DNA of 64,000 bases, taken from assembly GCA_003134765.1 (NCBI GenBank), contig PLCM01000022.1:62001-126000 (forward strand), read 5' to 3'. A program made the position numbers and the translations under genes. This document shows positions 51,657 through 59,115 of the stretch, one piece after another; position 1 is the first letter of the stretch; the number at the start of each line of letters is the position of its first letter. A model generated the notes under the pieces. It had not been told where the DNA came from and searched no databases. It saw nothing but the letters and a program-made list of their open reading frames with translations. Origin of the DNA: Spartobacteria bacterium (GTDB lineage: Bacteria > Verrucomicrobiota > Verrucomicrobiia > Chthoniobacterales > UBA10450).

Positions 51657-52342
51657 AGTCCGAGAGAGCATTTACGATCCGCAGCTACCGCCCGACCGAT
51701 CGGGCTGCCGTGCGGCGGCTCTGTTGCCAGACGGGATTCCTCGGCGAGCCGATCGATCCGGTTTACCAGGACCACGAACTGTTCGCCGATTTTCTGACGA
51801 CCTATTACACCGACAAGGAACCGGAATCGTCGTTCGTTCTCGAAATCGACGGCGAGATTCGCGGTTATTTGCTGGGTTCGCGCAAGCCGCTCTGGAACCA
51901 GTTCTATTCCTTTCGCCAGAACATCCGGCTCTTTTGCCGCGCTCTCTGGCGTTACCCGCGTTACGACGAGCGTTCGCGCCGATTCATTCGCTGGATGATT
52001 AGCCACGGCTGGCGAGAAGTGCCGGCCGCGCCGCGGCGCACGCCACATTTCCACATCAACCTGATGCCGGACGCGCGCAAGATGTCGACGACCCGAGCGC
52101 TGATGAGCGCGTATCTGAGTTACCTTTACCGCAGCGGCGAAAAACACGTTTACGGCCAGATCGCCACGTTCCAGGATCGGCGCGGGGAAAAGATGTTCGA
52201 GCGCTACGGCTTCAAGGTTCTGAACCGGGCCGAGATCACAAAATACAAGGCATATTATCCGGAGTCGGTCTACCTCAGCACGGTAATCAAGACGCTCGAG
52301 ACGGCCGAACCCCTCACGGTCGATATTCGCTCTCGCATGTGA
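51653..52342 (+). CDS. GNAT-family N-acetyltransferase
   Basis: A 229-aa protein with an N-terminal GNAT strand (FTIRSYRPTDRAAVRRLCCQTGF), ESSFVLEIDGEIRGYLLGSR, and a middle insert rich in Arg/Tyr. The C-terminal FERYGFKVLNRAEITKYKAYYP is typical of the acetyl-CoA domain. The His/Arg segment HFHINLMPDARKMSTTRALMSAYLSYL suggests a substrate-specific insert. Coupled to the GT4, so it may acetylate the same glycan. Confidence 0.78.
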   Translation: MKSERAFTIRSYRPTDRAAVRRLCCQTGFLGEPIDPVYQDHELFADFLTTYYTDKEPESSFVLEIDGEIRGYLLGSRKPLWNQFYSFRQNIRLFCRALWRYPRYDERSRRFIRWMISHGWREVPAAPRRTPHFHINLMPDARKMSTTRALMSAYLSYLYRSGEKHVYGQIATFQDRRGEKMFERYGFKVLNRAEITKYKAYYPESVYLSTVIKTLETAEPLTVDIRSRM

Positions 52343-52400
52343 CGTAGCCGTCGGGATGCTTGTCCCGGGCAGATCACTGCGTTACACTGCGCGCGTTATT

Positions 52401-52473
52401 GCCGGCATAGCTCAGTTGGTAGAGCAGCTGATTTGTAATCAGCAGGTCAGGAGTTCGAGCCTCCTAGCCGGCT
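52401..52473 (+). tRNA. tRNA-Thr (TGT anticodon)
   Basis: A full cloverleaf can be drawn: acceptor GCCGGCA/AGCCGGC, D-arm GCTC...GAGC, anticodon stem GCTGA/TCAGC with TGT, T-arm AGGAG-TTCGAGC-CTCCT, discriminator T. CCA is not encoded. The pair at positions 7-66 is A.A, so the last acceptor base pair is lost. Confidence 0.93.
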
Positions 52474-52573
52474 TTAGCTATCGTTAGCTGTCGTTGCACA
52501 TCAGGCACTTACGACGATTCGAGAGTTTTTGGCGTTAGCCCTGATTAGCTATGATTTGCCCCCTTTTCGATCT

Positions 52574-52597
52574 AAGGGGTACAAATAAGGGGTACAA
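52574..52597. repeat. AAGGGGTACAA direct repeats near the tRNA
   Basis: Two copies of AAGGGGTACAA at 52574-52584 and 52587-52597 lie 13 bp apart, about 100 bp past the tRNA. Similar short direct repeats occur at the tRNA-proximal ends of many islands as recombinase or excisionase sites. Confidence 0.5.
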
Positions 52598-52677
52598 TTT
52601 CGTGTTGTTGTGCGCGTGTCCCAAGAACCGAGAGGCGGTGTTCGCACGGCGAGAAGGGCAGCTGAAAGAAGTCCATA

Positions 52678-52956
52678 TCAAAATCGTGTCGTCTCCAGCT
52701 TTTCCATGAATTCGTGGATGCGATTTCCTGGCGTTCGCGGCGGGAAGAGGTCCTGCACTTGAACCTTCAGGACTTCGGCGAGATAGAGCAGTGTCTTGTC
52801 GTCGACGTACGAGAGACGCGCTTCGATCTTTGAAACGCCGCTGCGGCTAATATCGAAACCCGCGAGTTGCAGTTTCGTCGCGAGATCGGATTGGGACCAG
52901 CCGAGCGCGTAGCGGCGGCGGCGCACCTGCGGACCAACGTTGTTCTTGTAACGCAT
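52678..52956 (-). CDS. XRE/Cro-type helix-turn-helix regulator
   Basis: A 92-aa DNA-binding protein. The HTH region is VRRRRYALGWSQSDLATKLQLAGFDISRSGVSKIEARLSYVDDKTLLYLAEVL, then a short acidic/basic tail. It probably controls the island's transcription or excision. It is transcribed towards the tRNA. Confidence 0.82.
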   Translation of the reverse strand: MRYKNNVGPQVRRRRYALGWSQSDLATKLQLAGFDISRSGVSKIEARLSYVDDKTLLYLAEVLKVQVQDLFPPRTPGNRIHEFMEKLETTRF

Positions 52957-52977
52957 CCGGTGAATCCCTTCTATGCG

Positions 52978-53430
52978 TTACGAAGTTTTTGACTGCGCTG
53001 TCTCGAAGCTCACGCGCGGCGAAGATGTCGTCTGGCAGAGCTCAATCAGCTTGCCGGCTTCGGCGGTCGGCAGCGCCGCCCGGACTTCGTCGCGGAAATC
53101 TGCCACGGGCCGCAGGAAATGAACTGATGCGAAAAGCCGATCTAGCGACTCGCCGGCCAGGGCGAGCACGTGGTCGAACGTTTCGGTCTCCGAATCGATC
53201 AGCGGCACGAGCGCGGGAGCCGGGAAGTTCACGCGAGCGATGCAGCCGTTGTTGCCGGTCACCGACCAGCGCGAACCGCCATTTTCGGTTGGAGTGAATT
53301 CGTGTTCGTGGCGCCGCGCCTCGCGGACGAGGTCGGCTTTGAGGGTTTTCAGACGATCTGTGCGGATGGCAATGTCGCGGTGGAGGAGAACGGCTTCGTT
53401 TACGAGTCTCTTTACTTGGATTTCGGTCAT
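52978..53430 (-). CDS. Island protein of unknown function
   Basis: The 150-aa product starts MTEIQVKRLVNEAVLLHRDIAIRTDRLKTLKADLVREAR, a probable long helix. A beta-rich part follows (SRWSVTGNNGCIARVNFPAP), then a helical end (SLDRLFASVHFLRPVADFRDEVRAAL). The ATG at 53430 was chosen because upstream residues of the longer frame lack helix continuity. It is 21 bp from the XRE gene and probably in its operon. No family was recognised. Confidence 0.65.
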   Translation of the reverse strand: MTEIQVKRLVNEAVLLHRDIAIRTDRLKTLKADLVREARRHEHEFTPTENGGSRWSVTGNNGCIARVNFPAPALVPLIDSETETFDHVLALAGESLDRLFASVHFLRPVADFRDEVRAALPTAEAGKLIELCQTTSSPRVSFETAQSKTS

Positions 53431-53768
53431 GGCAATGAAAACAGGGTTGAGGTTTCTTGCCGCGCTCGCTCCGGCGCACTTGCTCCAGAACTCGCGCGAC
53501 ACGAAGGCTCTACACCCCGTTTTTTGCTGACCTGATTCGAGGCCCGTCAGTCTTTCCGCAGTGTTCTCGAACGCGTCTCAGACGTTCTCTCGGGACCTGC
53601 GAATTTTTTTGACAGGATCTGATCACCTGGCCGTTTCAGGGCCTTTTCGAGGCTGGGGGGAGAATTCCCCATTCGTCTCCTTCGACGAAGTGGCCATGAC
53701 CGCAGGATTGTCGAAGTGTTCATCTGAACGTATCCTTGGGGATGTAAACAAAAAAGGGACCAAACTAA
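53431..53768. other. Divergent intergenic region of the island
   Basis: It separates leftward regulatory genes from a rightward pair. Near 53740-53768 is a purine-rich GATGTAAACAAAAAAGGGACC leader of the rightward gene. I see no gene in it and no clear promoter pair. Confidence 0.4.
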
Positions 53769-54038
53769 ATGATCAAACAAGCCTCCACAGACCACCTCGA
53801 CGCCGCAGGGAGCGGCTCCTTCTCCTCGGCAACAACCATCGCAGCGCTGCTCTTTTTGGCAGCGAAGTTTCCGCACCGTCAGTTCAACAGCGCGGAGCTC
53901 TGCGTCCTCTCCGGCGTTGGACGCACGGCCATGTCGCAAATCAAGAATGCGTCTGACACGCCCTTCTCTCTCGGCAAATGCACCCCCCAGCGACTCGACG
54001 CCTGGCTTGCCAAACATCCCGGGTTCAAGCAGGATTGA
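53769..54038 (+). CDS. Small island protein, possibly helix-turn-helix
   Basis: An 89-aa product. TTIAALLFLAAKFPHRQFNSAELCVLSGVGRTAMSQIKNA has the spacing of a helix-turn-helix (GVGRTAMSQI as the turn and recognition helix). SLGKCTPQRLDAWLAKHPGF follows. It may act as an excisionase-like or regulatory protein. The preceding AAGGGACC can act as a ribosome-binding site. Confidence 0.5.
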   Translation: MIKQASTDHLDAAGSGSFSSATTIAALLFLAAKFPHRQFNSAELCVLSGVGRTAMSQIKNASDTPFSLGKCTPQRLDAWLAKHPGFKQD

Positions 54039-54064
54039 ATGCTCATTCGGAAAGGGCGCGGGTT

Positions 54065-54739
54065 ATGCCAAAGGGAGTTCGCAAAAGCATCACGATTCCG
54101 GGCTTGCTTGCGCCGGCCGTGAAGCGGCGCAGCGGCGAATTCGGCCACAGCATCTTCGCACCGTATGCCGTGGAGCTAGTCTGCTACGATCTGCGTTCCG
54201 ACGCGAAGCACGAGATCACGGTCGCAATAGCCCGTGACACGCAAGCCGCGCAAGACGCCGTGGACCGCGAGCTGGTCTCGCGTTATCGCCCGGGACAGAA
54301 ACGCGACGGGCTACTCGTGCAGCTCGTCGAGCGTATTCACCACTTGCAGAACGTCGCGAAGCGTAGCCGGCACGATTTACCGGTGCAGCTCAGCGCAGTC
54401 CCGGAACGTGTCACCTTCCCGTTCGATATCTGGAGGCTCGTCGATGTGCGATGGCAGGAACTTGGCTATCCCTCGTTCTCCGCCTACGTCACGGGCCTCA
54501 TTCGCTACGACCTGCTCGTGGGCGGGCCGCATTCCTCCACTACGGCAGACCCGAGATCAAAGCTGCAACGGAAGCTCACGCGCAAGACGCTTGCGGCTCA
54601 TCGCAGAGGAGGCCGCCGCAAGATTCTGCTGGATCACTTAATCGAAGAAGCCGAAGGACACCCGGTGCCGCAGGACGAGATGCAACGAGTGAAAGCGCGA
54701 ATCGCAAAGGCGCTGCGCGACATCTCGTTTACGCGCTGA
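54065..54739 (+). CDS. Tandem ribbon-helix-helix-like protein
   Basis: A 224-aa protein with two similar halves. Residues near the start (KSITIPGLLAPAVKRRSGEFGHSIFAPYAVELVCYDL) and near residue 120 (ERVTFPFDIWRLVDVRWQELGYPSFSAYVTGLIRYDL) share a strand, then a helix, then the xSFxxYxxxLIxYDL pattern of ribbon-helix-helix proteins. A basic tail (SKLQRKLTRKTLAAHRRGGRRK) follows. A DNA-binding accessory role for conjugation or gene control is inferred. Confidence 0.6.
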   Translation: MPKGVRKSITIPGLLAPAVKRRSGEFGHSIFAPYAVELVCYDLRSDAKHEITVAIARDTQAAQDAVDRELVSRYRPGQKRDGLLVQLVERIHHLQNVAKRSRHDLPVQLSAVPERVTFPFDIWRLVDVRWQELGYPSFSAYVTGLIRYDLLVGGPHSSTTADPRSKLQRKLTRKTLAAHRRGGRRKILLDHLIEEAEGHPVPQDEMQRVKARIAKALRDISFTR

Positions 54740-55044
54740 GCCGTCATCTTATTTGGGAACGAGCAATAGCTCCTCGAACGCAACCGATAAAGACCTCCCT
54801 CCCCGCGGAGCGAGCACAGTCAAGGTGGAGCGCAGCGTAGCGAGCAATACCTTTACGGCGCGCAGCGAGCGATAAAATCGGCCTTCGGTCCCGAAGTTGC
54901 CTAGTGTCTCGCCTTCACAACCTGCAGATAGACGCCGCATCTCGCAAAAAGCTTGTCCGGATGTGCGTCGGAAACGGATGCGGAACTAAATGCGAATTCG
55001 GCGCTCACACCGCACGCCGGACGATGTCGTTCCGAAATCCGTCG
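54740..55044. other. Intergenic spacer of the island
   Basis: 305 bp between convergent genes. It holds several GAGCG/GCGAGC words (GCGCAGCGTAGCGAGCAA, GCGCGCAGCGAGCGATAA). No gene was seen. Confidence 0.4.
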
Positions 55045-57012
55045 TCACCGGTCGTCGGCATCCGGGACCAAACGATCAACGGGAGCACTCCAATGCTCCC
55101 AGATCATCACCATCGCCGCCGTGTCGAGCTCGCAATACTGTTTGAGGAGTAGCTCCCGGTTAGCTCGAAATTCCGGGCTGTTATCCCGGGCAAAAATCAA
55201 ATCCTGATAGACCCGGATGGCGCCTGTCCCGTCAGTGACAGCATCCTCGTCCTCATCGGCGTCACCCAGCGGCAGCGGAGGCAGCGTTTTGTAGGGATCG
55301 ATTGGCTGTCGCTGACCGTCGAGCTGGAGGTATCGTGCAAACGACGGACGGGCACGCACAACGGCGGAATGGCGCCAAACCGCGGGTAGAACCGCCTTCA
55401 TCGAGGTTCGCCCCCGCATCTCGGGATGAAAATAATATGCGAGCGCCAACTTATGCAGATCACGGATGCGCGGCGAACAGTGGCGTTTGCCCTCGGCGTC
55501 TTCCGGACCCAAGAGGCCATCAATCCACTTCGCGAGAGCATTGAGTTCAGCGAGACTCTGTATGCCCGAAACGCGCAATGTCTCACGCTCGTCGAGCCGG
55601 TTCCATTCATCGATCTGGGTCAGAATGTTCTGCAGCGTGGATTGTTCGTAGGGTGACCAAACGTAGACGGTGCCGGTTTCGTCGATATATTCGCGCAGGC
55701 TCCGGGCGAACGCGAAGTTGGGGAGGTCGCGCCCAGTGTTGAGCCATTCGCCATGCGTCAGATTGCCCTGCTGGTCAAGCGTATGGCAACTCCACTGGAA
55801 CGCGACGCGTTCATAGGGTCGGAGGCCAGCATGATGGGGAAGGACCACGTTGCAGGCCTCGAAATCCAAGAAGTGCATCGGCCAGCCTGGATCTACCTTG
55901 TGGACAAGCAATTCATCCGTCAAAGCCTTTGGCAGGTGCTCACTTCCTCCGTTCCTTGAGTGTGACCACTGGATATGACGACGCTTCATCCACACCCCGT
56001 CGGCGCCGAGCTGCTCTTCACCGAGGTCAAGCAGCGACGCCCGGCCCTGCCGGAGGAGCGGAGGCACCGGGTCTTCGAAACTGGCTGAGCCGGTCTGACC
56101 GACACGATGCAGGTCAAGGAGGTGCGGTTGTGCCGATGCCATAGGGCCCCAGCACTCGGCGAAACCGTTGGACTGACGGATCTGACTGCCCGGGAAACGG
56201 TATTCGCAAGTCCGGCAGGTCTTGTAAAGATCCGCCACGTTCTCCTGGACACGCGCGACCACACCATTGGTATCGAGTAGTGCTGCCAGCTTGTCGGCCT
56301 TGGCCTCAACCTCCTGCATGAGCAGTCCGGTTTCGGCAGAAACGTCGCGAAAGACGATAAGACCCGTTCCTTGCAATTGTTGAAAGTCGCCCGAATAAAC
56401 CACTTCAGGACGCGTCCTAGGATTTTCTTCGTCACGAACAACGCTGAAGTGCGCCATCGTCTCGTTCGCTGTTGCTTTGTGACCCTTGTTCACGACGCAG
56501 AGCCAAGGTCTGACTTCAAACTCAGGAAAGGCTTTGCGCAAGACGCGAACCTGAAACGCGACATCAGTTAGGTATTTTTGCCACTTCTTTCGGATTCCAC
56601 CATTGCGCTTTAGGAACGGCGAGCTCGCGTCGTCTTCCTCCTCCTCCGCGTCGATCGAGGACGATTTCACCTCGATCAGGTGCAGGGTGCCTCCCTCGCG
56701 GCGGAGAATGTCGATTCGCGCGTGGAATTTTTCCCAAATGGCCCCGGCCTCGAAGATAACAGCATCGCTTGCGGCAATCAGCTCCAGGGTGCGGCTGAAG
56801 GAGCGCTGCGGGTCGCGCTCTTCCACCAAGTCAACCCCATGCGGATACTGTGCCTTGGCGACCGTCTCGATCATGAAACCGCCATCGGCAAGGAACTGTA
56901 GGTAATGGTTCTCGTCATGATTCGTCGGATACTTCCTTTTTCGATAGTAAAGCTTCGTCCGGCAATCATAGCAGGCTTTGAAGTCCGATTTGGTGACGTA
57001 GGGACTGGGCAT
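55045..57012 (-). CDS. DUF2779 RecB/Cas4-like nuclease with exonuclease fold
   Basis: A 655-aa protein. The N-terminus carries a Cys pair (CYDC at 14-17) and a PD-(D/E)XK site (FHARIDILRREGGTLHLIEVKSSS). Additional Cys follow (CRTCEYR, then FAECWG), consistent with a 4Fe-4S cluster as in Cas4/AddB. The C-terminal half is the DUF2779 region: MHFLDFEACNVVLP, VYVWSPYEQSTLQNIL, DLHKLALAYYFHPEMRGRTSMKAVLP and LLKQYCELDTAAMVMIW, the DEDDh-like set. It likely degrades or processes nucleic acid. Nearby genes suggest a defence or element-maintenance role. Confidence 0.83.
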   Translation of the reverse strand: MPSPYVTKSDFKACYDCRTKLYYRKRKYPTNHDENHYLQFLADGGFMIETVAKAQYPHGVDLVEERDPQRSFSRTLELIAASDAVIFEAGAIWEKFHARIDILRREGGTLHLIEVKSSSIDAEEEEDDASSPFLKRNGGIRKKWQKYLTDVAFQVRVLRKAFPEFEVRPWLCVVNKGHKATANETMAHFSVVRDEENPRTRPEVVYSGDFQQLQGTGLIVFRDVSAETGLLMQEVEAKADKLAALLDTNGVVARVQENVADLYKTCRTCEYRFPGSQIRQSNGFAECWGPMASAQPHLLDLHRVGQTGSASFEDPVPPLLRQGRASLLDLGEEQLGADGVWMKRRHIQWSHSRNGGSEHLPKALTDELLVHKVDPGWPMHFLDFEACNVVLPHHAGLRPYERVAFQWSCHTLDQQGNLTHGEWLNTGRDLPNFAFARSLREYIDETGTVYVWSPYEQSTLQNILTQIDEWNRLDERETLRVSGIQSLAELNALAKWIDGLLGPEDAEGKRHCSPRIRDLHKLALAYYFHPEMRGRTSMKAVLPAVWRHSAVVRARPSFARYLQLDGQRQPIDPYKTLPPLPLGDADEDEDAVTDGTGAIRVYQDLIFARDNSPEFRANRELLLKQYCELDTAAMVMIWEHWSAPVDRLVPDADDR

Positions 57013-57016
57013 GGGT

Positions 57017-57466
57017 TTACTGAAGAGAAGAGATAAATGCTTCCTTAATCACCGAGCTGCCGCACGGAATCCTGAATGCCGCTGTAGCACCGGCCTCCAG
57101 CAAATCCTTTACGAACGCGTCGCAGCTCGGCCAGCCGTAGCAAGCTACGAGCGGTTTGTCGAAACGAGACAAGTTTTGGATCAACTGAATTGCACCATCC
57201 TGGATACGGACAGCGTGAGGATAACGGATGTTGTTGACGATCAAGAAAGCAACATCCCAGTGGGCGAGACAGGCGAGCTGCACTATGTCGTCGTCATCCA
57301 CTCCATCCGGCATTACGTGATTGATCGATACGCCTAAGTCCTTTACGACTTCAAAGACAAGACCAAGTATGTCCCGATCAGTGTTTGGCACGAGCAGCGC
57401 GAGACGATTCTTGGGTCCCCGCGGAAGCCCCGCGCGTGAGAGTACACCGCGAGCCCGATCAGACAT
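57017..57466 (-). CDS. Receiver-like alpha/beta protein, unknown
   Basis: The 149-aa product has alternating strands and helices (RLALLVPNTDRDILGLVFEVVKDLG, VAFLIVNNIRYPHA, KPLVACYGWPSCDAFVKDLLEAGATAAFRIPC). These resemble a response-regulator or Rossmann-like fold, but the phospho-Asp set is not evident. A single gap of 4 bp separates it from the DUF2779 gene and it overlaps the preceding small gene by 8 bp. So the three are co-transcribed. No assignment is made. Confidence 0.6.
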   Translation of the reverse strand: MSDRARGVLSRAGLPRGPKNRLALLVPNTDRDILGLVFEVVKDLGVSINHVMPDGVDDDDIVQLACLAHWDVAFLIVNNIRYPHAVRIQDGAIQLIQNLSRFDKPLVACYGWPSCDAFVKDLLEAGATAAFRIPCGSSVIKEAFISSLQ

Positions 57467-57710
57467 TGTCGTCCCAATCCTTTCCTAATAGTCGGATCGA
57501 CATCTCTCTCGCGCGCGCCGCGCCGGCAAAGTAGATATTGGGTAACAGGCCTGGTCGATAAACTGCGTTGGGTAAAAAGCTCGTGAAATGAATCGTGCGA
57601 TCGCGAAAACAATAACTCCCAAAACCATACCCGAACGTTTTTTCCGTGAGTTCTGTTGCATTCAGCGACAAGGCTAATCGGATACCATCCACGTCGGACA
57701 TGTTGACCAC
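57459..57710 (-). CDS. Small first gene of the nuclease operon
   Basis: The 83-aa product (MVNMSDVDGIRLALSLNATELTEKTF ... GKDWDDNV) has no recognisable family. It overlaps the receiver-like gene by 8 bp, giving a tight three-gene unit. Its DNA has clearly lower GC than the surrounding chromosome. Start ATG at 57710. It might be a partner subunit or regulator. Confidence 0.5.
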   Translation of the reverse strand: MVNMSDVDGIRLALSLNATELTEKTFGYGFGSYCFRDRTIHFTSFLPNAVYRPGLLPNIYFAGAARAREMSIRLLGKDWDDNV

Positions 57711-57822
57711 TGGAAACGATTGCAGAAGGAACAGCCCATTCCCATACTTTCTTCTGACGCGAAAGCGCTCGATCGCGCACTGATGCGGCAGCGGAGCGGC
57801 GGCATCATGAACTCAGAAAGCC

Positions 57823-57878
57823 CGCGAAGTCTCCGGGCGTGCGGGAGTGTCCGCACGAAGTAGCCCGGAGTCTTCGCG
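57823..57878 (-). terminator. Large stem-loop downstream of the secretion operon
   Basis: The arms 57823-57838 (CGCGAAGTCTCCGGGC) and 57863-57878 pair over 16 bp with one mismatch. Between them GTGCGG (57839-57844) and CCGCAC (57851-57856) form a nested hairpin. It is 17 bp past the last gene of the leftward operon, followed by GGGCTTTCT, so a terminator is plausible. Confidence 0.6.
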
Positions 57879-57894
57879 TTTGGCAGCGCGTTGT

Positions 57895-58299
57895 CTAAAC
57901 TTGCGCGCCTTTGCTCTGCTGCTGCTGACGCGGCGTTATCGTGCGCAGCGTCCGCGCGGCGATCGAAGTCATCGCCTTCTCCTGCTGTTCGGCAGGCAGG
58001 TTCTTCACCAGTTTGCGATATGCCTCCTTCAGCTCAGGATTTGCGTCGAGTTGTTTCATCACGCTGGTGCGGACGCGTTCGCGACGCTCGAGCTTGTTGA
58101 CGTTCTGCAACACGAGCATCCGTTCCAGCCGCTCTCGCGGAAGGCCCTGGATGTAATTCCATTCCTTCGGGTTGGCCTTGATGTAGGCATCGATCTTGGC
58201 GTTGATCTCCGCGTTATCGCGGAGCTTCGGCGAGTCGCCGCCGGCGTCGGCGGATGCGCCATTGCCGTTCGTATTTTTATCGGATCGTTTCAGACTCAT
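57895..58299 (-). CDS. Small hydrophilic protein at the end of the secretion operon
   Basis: The 134-aa product is highly charged and helical (EINAKIDAYIKANPKEWNYIQGLPRERLERMLVLQNVNKLERRERV). The C-terminal tail is Gln/Arg-rich (TITPRQQQQSKGAQ). It is 6 bp from the next small gene in the same direction. The family is unknown. It may be a conjugation accessory protein. Confidence 0.55.
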   Translation of the reverse strand: MSLKRSDKNTNGNGASADAGGDSPKLRDNAEINAKIDAYIKANPKEWNYIQGLPRERLERMLVLQNVNKLERRERVRTSVMKQLDANPELKEAYRKLVKNLPAEQQEKAMTSIAARTLRTITPRQQQQSKGAQV

Positions 58300-58305
58300 A
58301 TTTGG

Positions 58306-58536
58306 TTAATGGGTAGCGGCGGTGGTTTGACGGAGAGCTTCGATGATCTCGCCGCAGAAGAGATCAACGAGCTCGAAGGCGTCCTCGTGCTCGACCGCCA
58401 GGCTCATGAGGAACTCGGGGCCGGGCGAACGGCCGAGCGTCTGCTCGACTTGCTCGCTCGCTTCCAAGTACCGCGTGATCGTGGTCGGCGGCACGCTGAC
58501 GATGACTGGTTGGTTGTCGGTAGGCGTGGTTTTCAT
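58306..58536 (-). CDS. Small acidic protein of the secretion operon
   Basis: The 76-aa product includes TTITRYLEASEQVEQTLGRSPGPEFLMSLAVEHEDAFELVDLFCGEII, mainly helical and acidic. No family was recognised. It lies between the lipoprotein and the Gln-rich protein in the same leftward operon and may be a regulator or chaperone. Confidence 0.5.
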   Translation of the reverse strand: MKTTPTDNQPVIVSVPPTTITRYLEASEQVEQTLGRSPGPEFLMSLAVEHEDAFELVDLFCGEIIEALRQTTAATH

Positions 58537-58557
58537 ATTGAAGCTGGTGCGGGACGG

Positions 58558-59115
58558 TCACCATTTGTCCTCTGGTGAAGGCGAAGGCGAGGACGCGGGC
58601 GGCTTGCGATCGCGGAGCTGCGAGTCGAGTTCGTCCAGGTGCTTTCGCAAAGCGGCTACGTCTCGTTTCAACTCGAGGTTTTGCTTGGCCACCTCCTGGG
58701 TTTGCCCGACTACTTCGCCGAGTGAATTGAGTTTCTGATTGAGCGTCGCTGTCTGCTCGGTGAACGCGCGCGTAGCAGCGCGCTGCTTATTTACTTCTGC
58801 GACGACGGCATCATTTGCAGAGACGTTTGGCGTCTGAACAACGTCATGTCGTGGAAGCGACGGGCTGTTGTTCGGCCGCAGATCCCAGCGCGCACTACTT
58901 TCGATTCGATAAACGGGATGGCCTTCATGCATGACGAGTGGATCGCGCCTGTCCACGTAACGGCCGAGCCGATATTCACTGAGTTGGTCGGTGGTCCGCA
59001 GTCCATTTGAAGAGATCGGCCTTCCCGCTGGCGTAGCCGTCGGGACGATTTTCTTGTGCGCATGAGTGGCACACGCGGTCAGGAGAAGAAGTGGAAGTAA
59101 GAGCAGTTGTTTCAT
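58558..59115 (-). CDS. Type IV secretion system lipoprotein with coiled coil
   Basis: The 185-aa product opens LLLLPLLLLTACATHA, a lipobox with a Cys at about residue 15. The C-terminal half is a coiled coil (AATRAFTEQTATLNQKLNSL ... VAKQNLELKRDVAALRKHLDELDSQLRD). It overlaps the virB10 stop by 4 bp. By position it could be the VirB7-like outer-membrane lipoprotein or a TrbH-like protein. Confidence 0.6.
   Translation of the reverse strand: MKQLLLLPLLLLTACATHAHKKIVPTATPAGRPISSNGLRTTDQLSEYRLGRYVDRRDPLVMHEGHPVYRIESSARWDLRPNNSPSLPRHDVVQTPNVSANDAVVAEVNKQRAATRAFTEQTATLNQKLNSLGEVVGQTQEVAKQNLELKRDVAALRKHLDELDSQLRDRKPPASSPSPSPEDKW

Noticed and set aside
53561..53956. 131-aa plus-strand open frame in the island
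   Set aside because: It overlaps the better-supported 89-aa gene in another frame and has no coherent structure.
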